Shown here in pieces: positions 41,726 to 53,123 of a DNA stretch of 64,000 nt. The translations under genes and the position numbers were made by a program. Under the pieces are notes generated by a model. That model did no database searches and was not told where the DNA came from. It was given only the letters and a program-made list of their open reading frames with translations. Numbering within the stretch: the stretch's first letter is position 1; each line of letters starts with the position of its first letter. Source of the stretch: CAWKAV01 sp963847735 (lineage in GTDB: Bacteria; Desulfobacterota; Desulfuromonadia; Desulfuromonadales; BM103); the NCBI GenBank assembly GCA_963847735.1, contig CAWKAV010000002.1, forward strand, positions 1-64,000. Direction: 5' to 3'.

Positions 41726-42856
41726 ATGAAAGCAGCATTGGCCCTGGCCGACGGTAGAGTTTTTTTCGGTCAATCCCTCGGTGCCTGCGGAGAGATCTCC
41801 GGAGAGGTCGTTTTTAATACCAGCATGTCCGGTTACCAGGAGATTTTGACCGACCCGTCCTATCGCGGCGAGATTGTGACCATGACTTATCCGCTGATCG
41901 GCAACTGCGGCATCAACCGCGAAGACGTCGAGTCATCAAAGCCGCATCTGGCCGGATTTATCGTCAAGGAAGCGTGCGACATCCCCAGCAACTGGCGTTC
42001 CGAAATGTCGCTTGACGCATACCTGAAACAAAACAACATCATCGGTCTTGCCGGCATCGATACCCGCGCCCTGGTACGGCATATCCGTGACAAGGGAGCC
42101 CAGACCGGTATCATTTCGACCATTGACCTTGATGCCGACAGCCTGGTGGTGAAAGCCAAGGCGGCACCTTCTATCGTCGGTCAGGACCTTGTCCGGCAGG
42201 TGACCTGTGAGGAAAGCTATGATTGGAATGAGGGAACCTGGAATCTGGCGGATGGCTACAGGCAGGTTCATGGACCAGCCAGGTTTAAAGTGGTTGCCTA
42301 CGATTTTGGTATCAAACGCAACATCCTGCGCAATCTGGTCAGCAAGAGCTGCGCCGTAACGGTCGTACCGGCAAACACTCCTTCTGAAAAGGTTCTGGCC
42401 ATGCAGCCGGACGGAGTCTTCCTCAGTAATGGACCTGGCGATCCGGAACCGGTTGCCTATGCTCAGGAGAACATCCGAAAACTGCTCGGCAAGGTGCCGC
42501 TGTTCGGTATCTGTCTCGGTCACCAGCTGCTTGCCATTGCCCTGGGCGGCCGGACTTACAAACTGAAGTTTGGCCATCGCGGCGGCAACCAGCCGGTTCG
42601 ACGCGGGGCAGGGCATAATGTTGAAATTACTTCGCAGAATCATGGCTTTGCCGTTGATGCTGATTCTTTGAAGGACAGCGCCGTTGTTACTCACATTAAC
42701 CTCAACGACAACACAGTCGAGGGTCTGCATCACAAGACCCTGTCGGCCTTTTCCGTGCAGTATCACCCCGAAGCTTCACCGGGGCCTCACGATGCCAACT
42801 ACCTGTTTGATGAATTCATCACGATGATGGAAAAAGAGAAACAACGTAGCGCGTAA
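41726..42856 (+). CDS. carA: Carbamoyl-phosphate synthase small chain
   Basis: The 376-residue amidotransferase has the N-terminal CarA domain (FNTSMSGYQEILTDPSYRGEIVTMTYP) and a class I glutaminase with VFLSNGPGDPEP, PLFGICLGHQLLAIALGG (catalytic Cys) and FSVQYHPEASPGPHD (His-Glu). It frees ammonia from glutamine for CarB. It is between the two carB genes, 40 bases after the first. Confidence 0.97.
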   Translation: MKAALALADGRVFFGQSLGACGEISGEVVFNTSMSGYQEILTDPSYRGEIVTMTYPLIGNCGINREDVESSKPHLAGFIVKEACDIPSNWRSEMSLDAYLKQNNIIGLAGIDTRALVRHIRDKGAQTGIISTIDLDADSLVVKAKAAPSIVGQDLVRQVTCEESYDWNEGTWNLADGYRQVHGPARFKVVAYDFGIKRNILRNLVSKSCAVTVVPANTPSEKVLAMQPDGVFLSNGPGDPEPVAYAQENIRKLLGKVPLFGICLGHQLLAIALGGRTYKLKFGHRGGNQPVRRGAGHNVEITSQNHGFAVDADSLKDSAVVTHINLNDNTVEGLHHKTLSAFSVQYHPEASPGPHDANYLFDEFITMMEKEKQRSA

Positions 42857-42925
42857 CGCGTCGCATGAAGCGAATACGGTTCATTGTTTTCTTGCGCCAC
42901 GCGCTACCCGCCGCGTGCTACTAAG
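42857..42925. repeat. GC-rich inverted repeat between carA and carB
   Basis: The left side GTAGCGCGTAACGCGTCGC (starting inside the carA end) and the right side GCCACGCGCTACCCGCCGCG with GTGCTAC can form a large imperfect hairpin. It resembles a different REP-type insertion and could influence carB2 expression. Confidence 0.5.
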
Positions 42926-42933
42926 GAAGAAAG

Positions 42934-45900
42934 ATGCCAAAAAGAACTGATATCAAGAAAATCCTCATCGTCGGAGCTGGCCCGATCGTCATCGGTCAGG
43001 CTTGCGAATTTGACTACTCCGGCACCCAGGCTTGTAAAGCATTGAAGGAAGAGGGCTACGAGATCGTCCTGCTTAACTCAAACCCTGCGACGATCATGAC
43101 GGATCCCGACTTCGCTCATCGCACCTATATTGAACCGGTCAATCCGGATACTCTGGCGCGCATCATCGCCAAAGAGCGTCCGGATGCCCTGCTGCCGACC
43201 CTCGGTGGTCAGACAGCCTTGAACTGTGCTGTGGCCGTCGCCAAGAATGGTACGCTCGAAAAGTATGGTGTTGAGTTGATCGGCGCCAAGCTGCCGGCCA
43301 TTGAAAAAGCCGAAGATCGTACCCTGTTCAAGGCGGCGATGAAGAATATCGGCATTGCAGTGCCAGAATCCGGGCTTGCTCACAATCGTCAGGAGGCGAT
43401 GGAAATTATTGAAAAAATTGGCTTTCCCGTGATCATAAGGCCGTCATTCACTCTCGGCGGCACTGGCGGCGGGATTGCCTATAACATGGAGGACTACGAG
43501 CAGATCGTCATGGCAGGCATTGATGCCTCGCCAACCAGCGAGGTCCTGGTTGAAGAATCGGTGATCGGCTGGAAAGAGTTCGAGCTCGAGGTCATGCGCG
43601 ACACTGCGGATAATGTGGTGATTATCTGCTCGATCGAAAATCTGGACCCGATGGGCGTTCACACCGGTGACTCGATCACGGTAGCCCCGGCACAGACCCT
43701 GACCGACAAGGAATATCAGCTACTGCGCGATGCTTCGATCCGCATTATTCGAGAAATCGGTGTAGAAACTGGCGGTTCGAACATCCAGTTCGGCATCAAT
43801 CCGGATGACGGCCGCATGGTGGTCATCGAAATGAATCCACGCGTATCGCGTTCTTCCGCCCTGGCTTCCAAGGCCACCGGTTTCCCCATCGCCAAGATCG
43901 CCGCCAAGCTCTCGGTCGGCTATACCCTTGATGAAATCACCAACGACATCACGCGCGAGACCTATGCGTCTTTTGAACCGACCATCGACTACGTGGTGAC
44001 CAAGATGCCGCGCTTCACCTTTGAGAAGTTTCCCCAGGCCGACGCCACCCTGACGACACAGATGAAATCTGTTGGCGAGGCCATGTCCATCGGTCGAACC
44101 TTCAAGGAAAGCCTGCAGAAAGCCCTGCGTTCACTTGAGATCGGCTCCTGTGGTTTGGAAAGCCGTTTTTTTGATGAATCGCTGGAGAACCGGCGGCAAC
44201 TTGAGGAGTCTGAACTGCATGAATTACGAGGCAAGCTCAGAATCCCGAACTGGGAGCGGATCTGGTACATTGCCGATGCACTGCGCGCCGACCTCTCTAT
44301 CGACGAGATCTTCGCATTGACCTATATCGACCGCTGGTTCCTGCACAGCATTGCCGAGATCGTGGCCATGGAGGGACGACTGGTCAAGGCCTCCAGTCTG
44401 ATGGAACAACCTGAGGGCGAGGTGTTCCGATCAATGCTGCGGGAGGCCAAGCAGATGGGTTTCTCGGACATGCGCCTGGCACTTCTCTGGAATGTCCGTG
44501 AAGACCGGGTGCGCGAATTGCGTCATCATCTTGATATTCGCCCGGTCTACAAGCGGGTTGATACCTGCGGCGCCGAATTTGAGGCCTATACGCCGTACCT
44601 CTACTCGACTTACGAAGAGGAATGTGAAGCGGCTCCTTCAGACCGCCGCAAAATCATCATTCTCGGCGGCGGCCCCAACCGTATCGGCCAGGGCATCGAA
44701 TTTGATTACTGCTGTGTCCATGGGGTGTTTGCGCTCGCTGAAGACGGCTTTGAAACCATTATGATCAACTGCAACCCGGAAACGGTTTCGACCGATTACG
44801 ACACTTCGGATCGGCTCTATTTCGAACCTTTGACCTTTGAAGACGTGCTCGAAATTGTTCATGTTGAGCAGCCTGAGGGCGTAATCGTCCAGTTCGGTGG
44901 TCAGACCCCACTTAAACTGGCGGTCGCCCTGGAGAAAGCCGGTGTGCCGATCATCGGCACGACTCCTGATGCTATCGACCGCGCGGAAGACCGGGAACGC
45001 TTCCAGGCCCTTCTGTACAAACTCGGACTGAAGCAGCCGGAAAATGGTATTGCCAGATCAGTTGCCGAATCGGAAAAGATTGCCGAGCGGGTTGGTTACC
45101 CGGTCGTGGTGCGGCCAAGCTATGTGCTTGGCGGCAGGGCGATGGAGATTGTTCACGACCTCAACCAGCTTCGTAATTATATGAAGTATGCAGTGGAGGC
45201 TTCCCCCGACCATCCGATCCTGATAGACAAGTTCCTTGATCAGGCGATTGAAGTCGATGTCGATGCCCTCTCTGACCGGAAGCAGGTGGTGATCGGCGGA
45301 ATCATGCAGCATATTGAGGAGGCGGGTATTCACTCCGGTGATTCGGCTTGCGTGCTGCCGCCTTATTCGCTGCAGAAGCCTGCGGTGGACGAAATTCGTC
45401 GTCAGACTGTTGCTCTGGCACTGGAACTCGGTGTCTGCGGCTTGATGAATATCCAATTTGCTGTCAAGGGCGACGAGATATACCTGCTCGAAGTCAATCC
45501 GCGTGCCAGTCGTACCACTCCTTTCGTCTCGAAGGCAACCGGTCGGCCTTTGGCCAAGATCGCCGCGCGCATCATGGCCGGCAAAACGCTGAAGGAACTT
45601 GGTATCGACGAGGAGATTGTCCCGGAACATATCTCGATTAAGGAGTCGGTATTCCCTTTCACCAAGTTTCCGGGTGTCGACAGTCTGCTTGGACCGGAAA
45701 TGAAGTCGACCGGGGAGGTCATGGGCATCGATTTCGAGTTCGGCAAGGCCTTTGCCAAGGCGCAGCTCGGCGCGAATGTTCGTTTGCCAACCACCGGCCA
45801 GGTTTTTGTCAGCGTCAAGGATGATGACAAGACAGCAATCATTGAATCAGTGCGGAAACTCAGTGACTCCGGTTTCGAGATTGTCGCCACCAGCGGCACG

Positions 45901-46197
45901 GCCTCTTTCCTGGGTTCTCAGGGAATTTAGGTGACACCGATCAACAAGGTCAAGGAAGGCCGTCCACATTGCGTCGATGCCATCAAAAACGACCAGATCA
46001 CACTGGTTTTCAATACAACCTTCGGAGTCCAGTCGATTCTCGACTCTTTTTCCATCCGGCGTTCGGCGCTGATGCAAAACGTCGCTTACTTTACGACAGT
46101 GGCTGGAATTCAGGCTGCAGCAGACGGTATACTGGCCATGAAGCGGGAAAGTCTTGACGTTAAGCCGATACAAGAGTATTATCCGGTCACCGGGTAG
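42934..46197 (+). CDS. carB: Carbamoyl-phosphate synthase large chain, second copy, in-frame TAG at codon 999
   Basis: Starting MPKRTDIKKILIVGAGPIVIGQACEF, the frame is open to TAG at 45928-45930, then continues in the same frame as VTPINKVKEGRPHCVDAIKNDQITLVFNTTFGVQS to TAG 46195-46197, which is the normal CarB C-terminus. Full length would be 1087 positions. Both ATP-grasp halves are intact (FTLGGTGGGIAYN; SYVLGGRAMEIVHD). The stop falls inside the MGS-like allosteric domain, where related proteins have a Lys or similar before VTPINKV; AAG to TAG is one change. Truncation would remove regulation by UMP/ornithine but might leave catalysis. It could also be a sequence error, since disrupted genes begin right after it. 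Confidence 0.9.
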
Positions 46198-46231
46198 CTT
46201 CCTGCCCGTAAATATTTGTCTAAAGCATTCA

Positions 46232-46266
46232 TGTTCGGGCAGGATTTCCTGCCCGAACAATTTTAT
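46232..46266 (+). terminator. Terminator after the pyr/car operon
   Basis: TGTTCGGGCAGG pairs with CCTGCCCGAACA around ATTT, followed by ATTTTATTT. It ends the carB transcript 23 bases before greA. Confidence 0.85.
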
Positions 46267-46288
46267 TTACCGTAAGGAAGAATCTGTT

Positions 46289-46765
46289 ATGTCAGAAACA
46301 GTACCAATGACTCCGGAGGGCCATCGAAGGCTTCAGGAGGAGTTGAAACACCTGATTCGCGTTGAGCGACCAAAGGTCATTCAGGATATTGCTGAAGCCC
46401 GCGCTCATGGCGACCTGTCCGAAAATGCTGAGTATGACGCTGCCAAGGAACGCCAGGGCTTTGTCGAGGGTCGTATCTCCGAAATCAACGGCAAGATGGC
46501 CCGCGCACAAATCATTGACTCTGCAGAGATTGAGTCCGAAAAGATTGTGTTCGGCGCCACCGTGAGACTGTTTGATGTTGAGTCGGAAAGTGAAGTGGTC
46601 TATCGGATCGTGGGCCAGGACGAAGCAGATATCAAGCAGGGGCTCATCTCCATCAACAGTCCGGTAGCAAAAGCCCTGATTGGTCATCGTGTTGATGACG
46701 AAGTCCATATCAAGGTCCCGTCAGGCATCCGCGTTTACGAAATTATAGAGATTCAGTATATTTAA
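46289..46765 (+). CDS. greA: Transcription elongation factor GreA
   Basis: The 158-residue protein MSETVPMTPEGHRRLQEELKHLIRVERPKVIQDIAEARAHGDLSENAEYDAAKERQ has the coiled-coil with the acidic tip (DLSENAEYDAAKE) and the FKBP-like C-terminal domain (VYRIVGQDEADIKQGLISINSPVAKALIGHRVDDEV). It restarts backtracked RNA polymerase. GTAAGGAAG lies upstream of ATG 46289. Confidence 0.97.
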   Translation: MSETVPMTPEGHRRLQEELKHLIRVERPKVIQDIAEARAHGDLSENAEYDAAKERQGFVEGRISEINGKMARAQIIDSAEIESEKIVFGATVRLFDVESESEVVYRIVGQDEADIKQGLISINSPVAKALIGHRVDDEVHIKVPSGIRVYEIIEIQYI

Positions 46766-46779
46766 ACTGGAGAAACGCA

Positions 46780-46978
46780 ATGGCAACTATTACCAAAGAT
46801 ATGACGTTCCATGAAGTAATGCGCAAAAGCCCGGAGGTAGTCAGGAGTTCTTGGTTCCTTTAACCTCGGCTGTGTCGGCTGCATGGGTGCCCAGCACGAA
46901 ACTCTCGAGCAAGGGGCCATGGCTCACGGTCTCGATGTTGAAGAACTTCTCACTGCATTAAACGCAATCTTCGACTGA
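46780..46978 (+). pseudogene. DUF1858/HCP-associated redox disulfide protein, one inserted base
   Basis: MATITKDMTFHEVMRKSPEVVR, then after an extra A near 46843, VLGSFNLGCVGCMGAQHETLEQGAMAHGLDVEELLTALNAIFD. CVGC is the redox disulfide and the whole is the family of about 65 residues found with hybrid cluster proteins. It is only 15 bases after greA and ends in a proper TGA. The single insertion may well be a sequence error. Confidence 0.8.
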
Positions 46979-47037
46979 CAACCAGCCATCCCTTCATCCC
47001 CAGTTCGGAAACCTGACGAAGTATCGGGGCAGGGGAG

Positions 47038-49187
47038 ATGACAACGACGACTGCAGATCACTCCCGTCAGCATCTTTCAACCCCTGTCGTTCATCTCAGA
47101 GGGGTTGGGCCACGTGTCGCCGAAAAACTCGCCAAGCTTGACATCCATACCGTAGAAGACCTCCTTTACGTTTTACCCCATCGCTACGAAGATCGACGAC
47201 AATTCAGAAAGATAGCTGAACTTACGTGATAAAGTGCATGAGGTTTTTTCCGGGGAGATTCTGGCCTGTGGAGAAGCGACGACATCGCGCAGTCGTCGCA
47301 AGCTTTTTGAGGCTGTTGTCAGCGATGGCACCGGACAGGTCGTGCTCAAGTGGTTCCACTATCGCAAGGACTGGATGTCGAAACGCTTTATTGTCGGACA
47401 ACGTGCAGTTTTTACCGGTGAAGTTAAACGCTACGGCGCGACTACGCGAAATCCACCATCCCGACGCCGAATTTCTCGCTCCTGGTCAGTCTCTTGCCGA
47501 CTATCAAAGCTCAGATCCACTGGCTTTTGGCCGGATCCTGCCGGTTTATCCGCTCACTGAAGGGCTTGACTCAGTACGCAGCCCGCAAGATATGGAAACA
47601 GGCAGTGGATCTCTTTGTCCGTTATGTGCAGTCACACCTGCCGGATTCACTGGTGAAAAAACACGATCTGCTGCCTCTGGCCGACGCACTGCAGCAGATC
47701 CATTGGCCATCCAATGAAACCTGTATAGAACAACTTGACAAGGGTCAGACTCGAGCACTTCCGCTCTCTGGTTTATGACGAGTTCTTCTTTCTCGAACTC
47801 GGTCTTGCCCTGAAACGTCGGGGAGTTGTGCGTGGAACCGGGGATCACCTTTACCGTCAATCATAAATACACCAAACCTCTCGCTGCGCTATTGCCGTAT
47901 CGCTTGACCAGCGCCCAGCGTCGCGTACTTGGCGAAATCAAGCAGGACCTGATGTCGGTGCACCCGATGAACCGGCTGATCCAGGGCGATGTTGGTTGTG
48001 GCAAGACCATTGTCGCCATGATGGCTGCCCTGGTTGCCATTGAGAACGATACCCAGGTGGCCGTTGTCGCTCCGACGGAGATCCTCGCCGAGCAACACTA
48101 CCTGCAGTTTCACAACTGGCTTGAACAGCTCGGCTTGAAAGCTGCGCTGTTGCGCGGCAAAATGCCGGCTGCCGAGAAACGGGTCATTCTCGAGGAGCTC
48201 AGGGCAGGGCAGATTAACCTGGTGGTCGGCACTCACGCCGTGTTGCAGGAAGGTGTGGAATTCCAGAAACTTGGTCTCGGCATTATTGATGAGCAGCACC
48301 GCTTCGGCGTTCGCCAGCGCGCCGTGCTCAGAGAGAAGGGTGCCCACCCGCATATTCTGGTGATGACCGCTACGCCCATACCGCGGACCTTGTCGTTGAC
48401 AGTCTATGGCGATTTGGCCCTGTCGGTGATCGATGAGATGCCGCCGGGCCGCACTCCGGTTGATACGATTATTGCCACCGATTCACAAAGGGGCCGGGTC
48501 TATAGTCGATCTGCGCCAGGAAATCGAAAAAGGACATCAGGCCTACATCGTCTACCCACTGGTCGAAGAGTCGGAGAAGAGCGATCTGCTGGCAGCAACC
48601 GAGGGTGCAGAAAAGCTCAAAAATGAAATCTTCACAGAGACACGACTTGGTCTGTTACATGGACGGATGAAGACCGGCGGAAAAAGAGGATATCATGACC
48701 CGCTTCAAGACCCGTGAGATCGACATTCTGGTCGCAACGACGGTCATCGAAGTCGGCATTGATGTGCCGAATGCTACGGTTATGCTGGTTGAGCATGCTG
48801 AGCGTTTCGGCCTCGCACAACTTCATCAGTTGCGCGGCAGGGTTGGTCGAGGCGAGGCCAGATAGTGTTTGTATCTTATTGAAATCATACAAGTGCAGTG
48901 AAGATGGTGAGAAACGACTTGAAGTCATGCGGTCCACCAATGATGGTTTCCGCATCGCTGAAGCTGACCTGGAAATCCGCGGCCCGGGTGAATTCCTCGG
49001 CACCCGGCAGAGTGGTCTGCCTGACTTCCGGGTCGCCAACATCCTACGCGACGGCCGCATCCTTGAAGAGGCCCGCCAGGATGCATTCTCTTACGCGGAA
49101 AGTGATGAATTTAAAGAGTCAGAACTGATGCGGGACGTCCTCAGAGAGCGCTGGGGCAGTCGACTTGAACTGGCGAGTATTGGTTGA
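47038..49187 (+). pseudogene. recG: ATP-dependent DNA helicase RecG, multiple frameshifts
   Basis: All RecG parts are present across frames. The wedge/OB region includes GVGPRVAEKLAKLDIHTVEDLLYVLPHRYEDRR and GEILACGEATTSRSRRKLFEAVVSDGTGQVVLKWF. The helicase carries RLIQGDVGCGKTIVAMMAAL (I), VVAPTEILAEQH (Ia), IIDEQHRFGVRQR (II, DEQH), VMTATPIPRTL (III), TVIEVGIDVPNATVML (V) and QLRGRVGRG (VI). The C-terminus is EADLEIRGPGEFLGTRQSGLPDF...LRERW. At least six indels break it (near 47225, 47450, 47755, 47845, 48500, 48680 and 48865). RecG rescues stalled replication forks. Because homologues are near-universal, these indels are more likely assembly errors than real loss. Confidence 0.85.
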
Positions 49188-49352
49188 TAATACGATGTCA
49201 GGTGTCGCCTTATATTGAAAAATTAGTATACACCTCAAACAACATGGTTTATTTTATAGAATTCAGAGTCCATGGGATGTTATCGCAGTGATAACAGAAC
49301 AAATCGGAAATTTAGTGTCAAACAATAAAAACTGTCTCAAGGAGTCAAGAAA

Positions 49353-50413
49353 ATGCGCAAACTTATAATTGATGGCAAAGTCATTCAAGATAACAGCAGA
49401 TTGCTATGTTATTGCTGAAATCGGGCATAACCATCAAGGCAAGCTTGAACTCGCCAAAGAAATGTTCAAAGCCGCCAAAGAATGTGGGGCGGATGCTGTT
49501 AAACTGCAGAAACGTGATAATCGCGGATTGTTTACCGCTGCCGGATATAACAAGCCCTATGACAACCCCAACAGTTTTGGAGCCACTTACGGTGAGCACC
49601 GGGAAGCCCTGGAGTTCGGCGAAGCTGAATATAAAGAGTTGCAGGCTTACGCCACCGAGATCGGTGTTACGATGTTTGCCACCGCCTTTGATTTCTCCAG
49701 TGCGGATTTTCTGGAAAAATTCGACATGCCGGCCTACAAGATGGCTTCCGGTGACCTGAAGAACATTCCTTTGCTTACGCATGTTGCTAAATTTCAAAAG
49801 CCGATGATTATCAGCACTGGCGGCGGCACGATGGAAGATGTCAATCGTGCCTATGACGCCATCATGCCGATCAACCAGCAACTGTGCATACTCCAGTGCA
49901 CGGCAGGGTATCCGGCCGAATTCAATGAACTGAACCTGTCGGTGATCACCACCTTCCGCGAGCGGTTTCCCAACACTTACCGTAGGCTTATCGTCCCATG
50001 ATAACGGCATTGCCATGGCGTTGGCCGCTTATATGCTGGGGGCACGGGTTATCGAGAAGCATTTTACGCTTAACCATACCTGGAAAGGCACGGACCAGGC
50101 CTTTTCCCTGGAGCCGATCGGTTTCCGTAAAATGGTGCGTGATCTGGAACGGGTCAAGGTCGCCATCGGCAACGGCGTCAAGCAGGTTTATGAAAGTGAA
50201 AAAGCCCCCATCATCAAAATGGGCAAGAAACTTGTGGCGGCCCGCGATTTGCCGGCAGGTTATGCCATCCGGCGTGAAGATATCGCCATCAAGTCACCGG
50301 GAGACGGTCTGCAGCCTTATGAAATGGATAAAATCATCGGCCGTGTAACCCGCCAAGCATTGAAAGAAGATGATGACTTCTCCTTCAAGGTTTTAAACGG
50401 CGGCGAGCATTAA
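49353..50413 (+). pseudogene. NeuB/SpsE-family nonulosonate synthase, two inserted bases
   Basis: MRKLIIDGKVIQDNS, then after an extra base near 49395, CYVIAEIGHNHQGKLELAKEMFKAAKECGADAVKLQKRDN, the NeuB metal/PEP barrel start. MASGDLKNIPLL and ILQCTAGYPAEFNELNL follow. After a second extra base near 49982 comes GLSSHDNGIAMALAAYMLGARVIEKHFTLN and a C-terminal SAF antifreeze-like domain (KKLVAARDLPAGYAIRREDIAIKSPGDGL). Such enzymes condense PEP with a sugar aldehyde to give a 3-deoxy-ulosonic acid. The TYGEHREALEF insertion marks a subgroup distinct from classical sialate synthases and from the second NeuB here. AAGGAGTC precedes the ATG. Confidence 0.85.
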
Positions 50414-50415
50414 TC

Positions 50416-51224
50416 GTGAAAGACTTGTTCACTTTAGAGGCTGAAGTTGCCGTCGTAACAGGTGCCCTGGGCAAATTGGGGTCGATCTGGATTGAAGCCC
50501 TGCTTGAGTGCCGGGGCTTCGGTTTGCGCGCTTGATCTGGCGGCTGCGAGAGTTTCAGAAGATTTCAGCAAACTGCAAGGACGCTTTGATGAAACCCGCT
50601 TAAAGCTGTATCGCACCGATGTCAAGGACCGCCAGTCACTGGAAGCCGTGTGCAGCAGTTGTCTTGCCGACTTTCGGGGTTCCCACCATACTGGTAAACA
50701 ATGCCGGGATCGACCGACCGCCGTCCAAAGCGGCCAAGGGATATCGCCTCGAAGACATTCCTTTTGAAGAAAACCGGGAGATCTTCGAGGTCAATACCTT
50801 GGGGCTTTTTCTGGTCACCCAGGTCTTTGGGTCCCGCATGGTCGAAGCCGGTCGGGGGTCCATTATCAATATCGGCTCACTGTATGCCGGTGTTTCGCCC
50901 GATCGAGCGTTTTTACGATCACATCCCGGGGTTTTCCTCAAGCCGCCGGCCTACGGCGCTTCCAAGGCTGCTGTGGTCAATCTGACCCGATACCTGGCCA
51001 CGCATTGGGCACCTCATGGGGTTCGGGTGAATGCCCTGTCCCCGGGCGGTGTCCTGGGAGGGCAGGATGAGGAGTTTAAACGCAAATTTTGCAATCGCGT
51101 TCCCATGGGCAGAATGGCGACTGCTGAAGATCTTCACGGCCCGCTGCTTTTTCTGGCTTCACAGGCATCAGCCTACGTAACCGGCACTGAACTCTTGGTG
51201 GACGGAGGTTTCACGGCCTGGTGA
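50416..51224 (+). pseudogene. Short-chain dehydrogenase, two inserted bases
   Basis: KDLFTLEAEVAVVTGALGKLGSIWIEALLEAGASVCALDL (NAD fold, GxxxLGxx) after removing a T near 50507; TILVNNAGID after removing a C near 50680; then INIGSLYAG, PAYGASKAAVVNLTRYLA (catalytic YxxxK), NALSPGGVLGGQDEEF and YVTGTELLVDGGFTAW. Size without the insertions is about 268 residues. GTG start three bases after the neuB stop. SDRs of this type accompany NeuB and CMP-sugar synthetases in legionaminate-type clusters (PtmA-like), where they alter the sugar; the substrate here is unknown. Confidence 0.8.
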
Positions 51225-51580
51225 TTTGAAACGACTAATTTCGAATGGCGAATGCCGACATAAGGAATCCTGCCAATTTTAAATTCAGCTGACGGAGTGA
51301 TACGCAGAGTCAGAGCCTTTCTTGTGCGACCAACTTCAATTATTCATTCCCTGCTGTATTCTGGATCCAAGCGAAGCGTCTTTTACGCAAATCAACGGCA
51401 TTTCCAGTGCAATTTGGCCTCAATTGGTATGAATGTAGTCAACGTTTCAACATTACGAGCCAGAAAGCTCAATGAGCCACTTTGTAATGGTCAGTTGAAG
51501 GCCGCACGGGCTTATTGTCCAGGACAGCAACTCTAATCATTAACCAAGCATGAATACGAGAAAAGAAGAAGGAACGGAAA
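51225..51580. other. Intergenic gap of about 355 bases
   Basis: No coding frame on either strand that I can support, no terminator hairpin with a clear T-run and no repeat family member. An internal promoter for the aldehyde dehydrogenase gene could lie here but no convincing -35/-10 pair stands out. Confidence 0.4.
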
Positions 51581-53056
51581 TGACTCCGAAAAATATCATT
51601 GACACAATTCCCAACTGGATCAACGGTGAAGGAGTGCGCTGCAGTTTCCGGCGAAACTTTTGACAAGTTGTCTCCGCACAGCGGTCAGAAGCTGTGTCAA
51701 GTTGCCCGTTCCAGGGAAAACGATGTGTTGATCGCCATCCAGTCTGCCAGAAAGGCCCAGCTGGCCTGGGCCGAGATTACGCCTGTTCAGCGCGGTGACA
51801 TGCTGCACGATATCACTTTGGCTATGCGCAACAACCGCAAGGAAATCGCGACCATTGTGGCAGCGGAAACCGGGATGTCTGTCAATGCCGCCCTGGGTGA
51901 AGTTGGCGGTGCCATCGCCCTGGGTGAATTTATGGCCGGTGAGGGCCGTCGATTCTACGGTCGCACCACCACCAGTGCGGTGCCCAACAAATATGCCATG
52001 ACTGTCCGACAGCCGCTGGGTGTCGCCGGACTGATTATTGCCGCCAACACACCAATTGCCAATGTGGCCTGGAAAGTATTTCCGGCCCTGCTGTGCGGTA
52101 ACGCGGCGGTTCTCAAAGCTGCCGAAGATACACCGGCCACGGCCTGGTATTTCGGCAAGATCGCTCACGAAGCCGGTCTGCCTCCGGGAGTCCTGAATAT
52201 TATCCAGGGCTACGGTCATGAAGCCGGAGGCCCTCTGGTCGCCGACCCGGATGTGGATGTCGTCAGCTTTACGGGATCCACGGCAGTGGGCCGCCAGATT
52301 GCATCCGTCGCCGGTCAAAGGCTGGCAAAAGTGTCCCTCGAACTGGGTGGCAAAAACCCGCTGGTGGTCTGCGATGATGCGGATCTGGATAACGCGGCCA
52401 AGTGGGTGTTGCTCTCGGCATTCAGCAATGCCGGGCAGCGTTGTGCGTCGGCCAGCCGCATTATAATTTTTGACAGCGTTTATGAACAGTTTCGTGACAT
52501 GCTGCTGGCCGGCACCCGCAAGCTGAAACTGGGCCCGGCGAATGATGACGACCTCGGCCCGGTGATCAATGAAAAACAGCTGAACAACATGCTGACCGCC
52601 ATTGAAGCAGTCCCGGAAGGAAGGTGCGATCGTTTTGACCGGTGGCGAGCGGTTGATGGATGATTCTCATGCCGGCGGTTTCTACATGGCGCCGACCCTG
52701 ATTGAGAATGTCGATCCCCACAGCCGGATATCGACCACCGAGCTTTTCGGGCCCATCGCATGTCTATACAGAGTCAAGGATTTCGCCGAAGCGCTGCGAG
52801 ATGGCCAATGATTCCCCGTACGGACTGACGGCCTGCATTCACACTCGCAGCATCCACCGTGCCACCGAATTTTCGCATGAAAGTTCAGGCCGGGGTGACG
52901 GTGGTCAATGCCGGAACCTATGGCAGTGAACCGCACATGCCCTTTGGCGGCCTGAAACAATCCGGCAACGGGTGGCGGGAGCCCGGCACGGAAGCTTTGG
53001 ATGTGTATTCCGATTTAAAAAACATTCTTATTAATATAAATCCGGAATTGCTCTAG
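51581..53056 (+). pseudogene. Aldehyde dehydrogenase, four inserted bases
   Basis: Reading across frames gives about 490 residues: PNWINGE, then FDKLSPHSGQKLCQVARS, GVAGLIIAANTPIANVAWKVFPALLCGNAAVLKAAEDTP, VVSFTGSTAVGRQIA, KVSLELGGKNPLVVCDDADLD (catalytic Glu), FSNAGQRCASASRII (catalytic Cys) and PFGGLKQSGNGWREPG. Extra bases lie near 51629, 52613, 52798 and 52878. It would oxidise an aldehyde to an acid with NAD(P)+. Its position inside the NeuB/transketolase cluster suggests a sugar or semialdehyde substrate, but nothing in the sequence defines it. GAAGGAACGG precedes the ATG. Confidence 0.85.
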
Positions 53057-53123
53057 CTCGTCCGGTTTCGGATTTTTCTTATTTTCTATAAACAAACTGT
53101 TTTATACGGACTTAAGGACCAGG

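Noticed and set aside
45928..45930. Pyrrolysine at the carB TAG
   Set aside because: TAG is the ordinary stop of several neighbouring genes (e.g. the first carB) and no pyl genes are in view; mutation or error is simpler.
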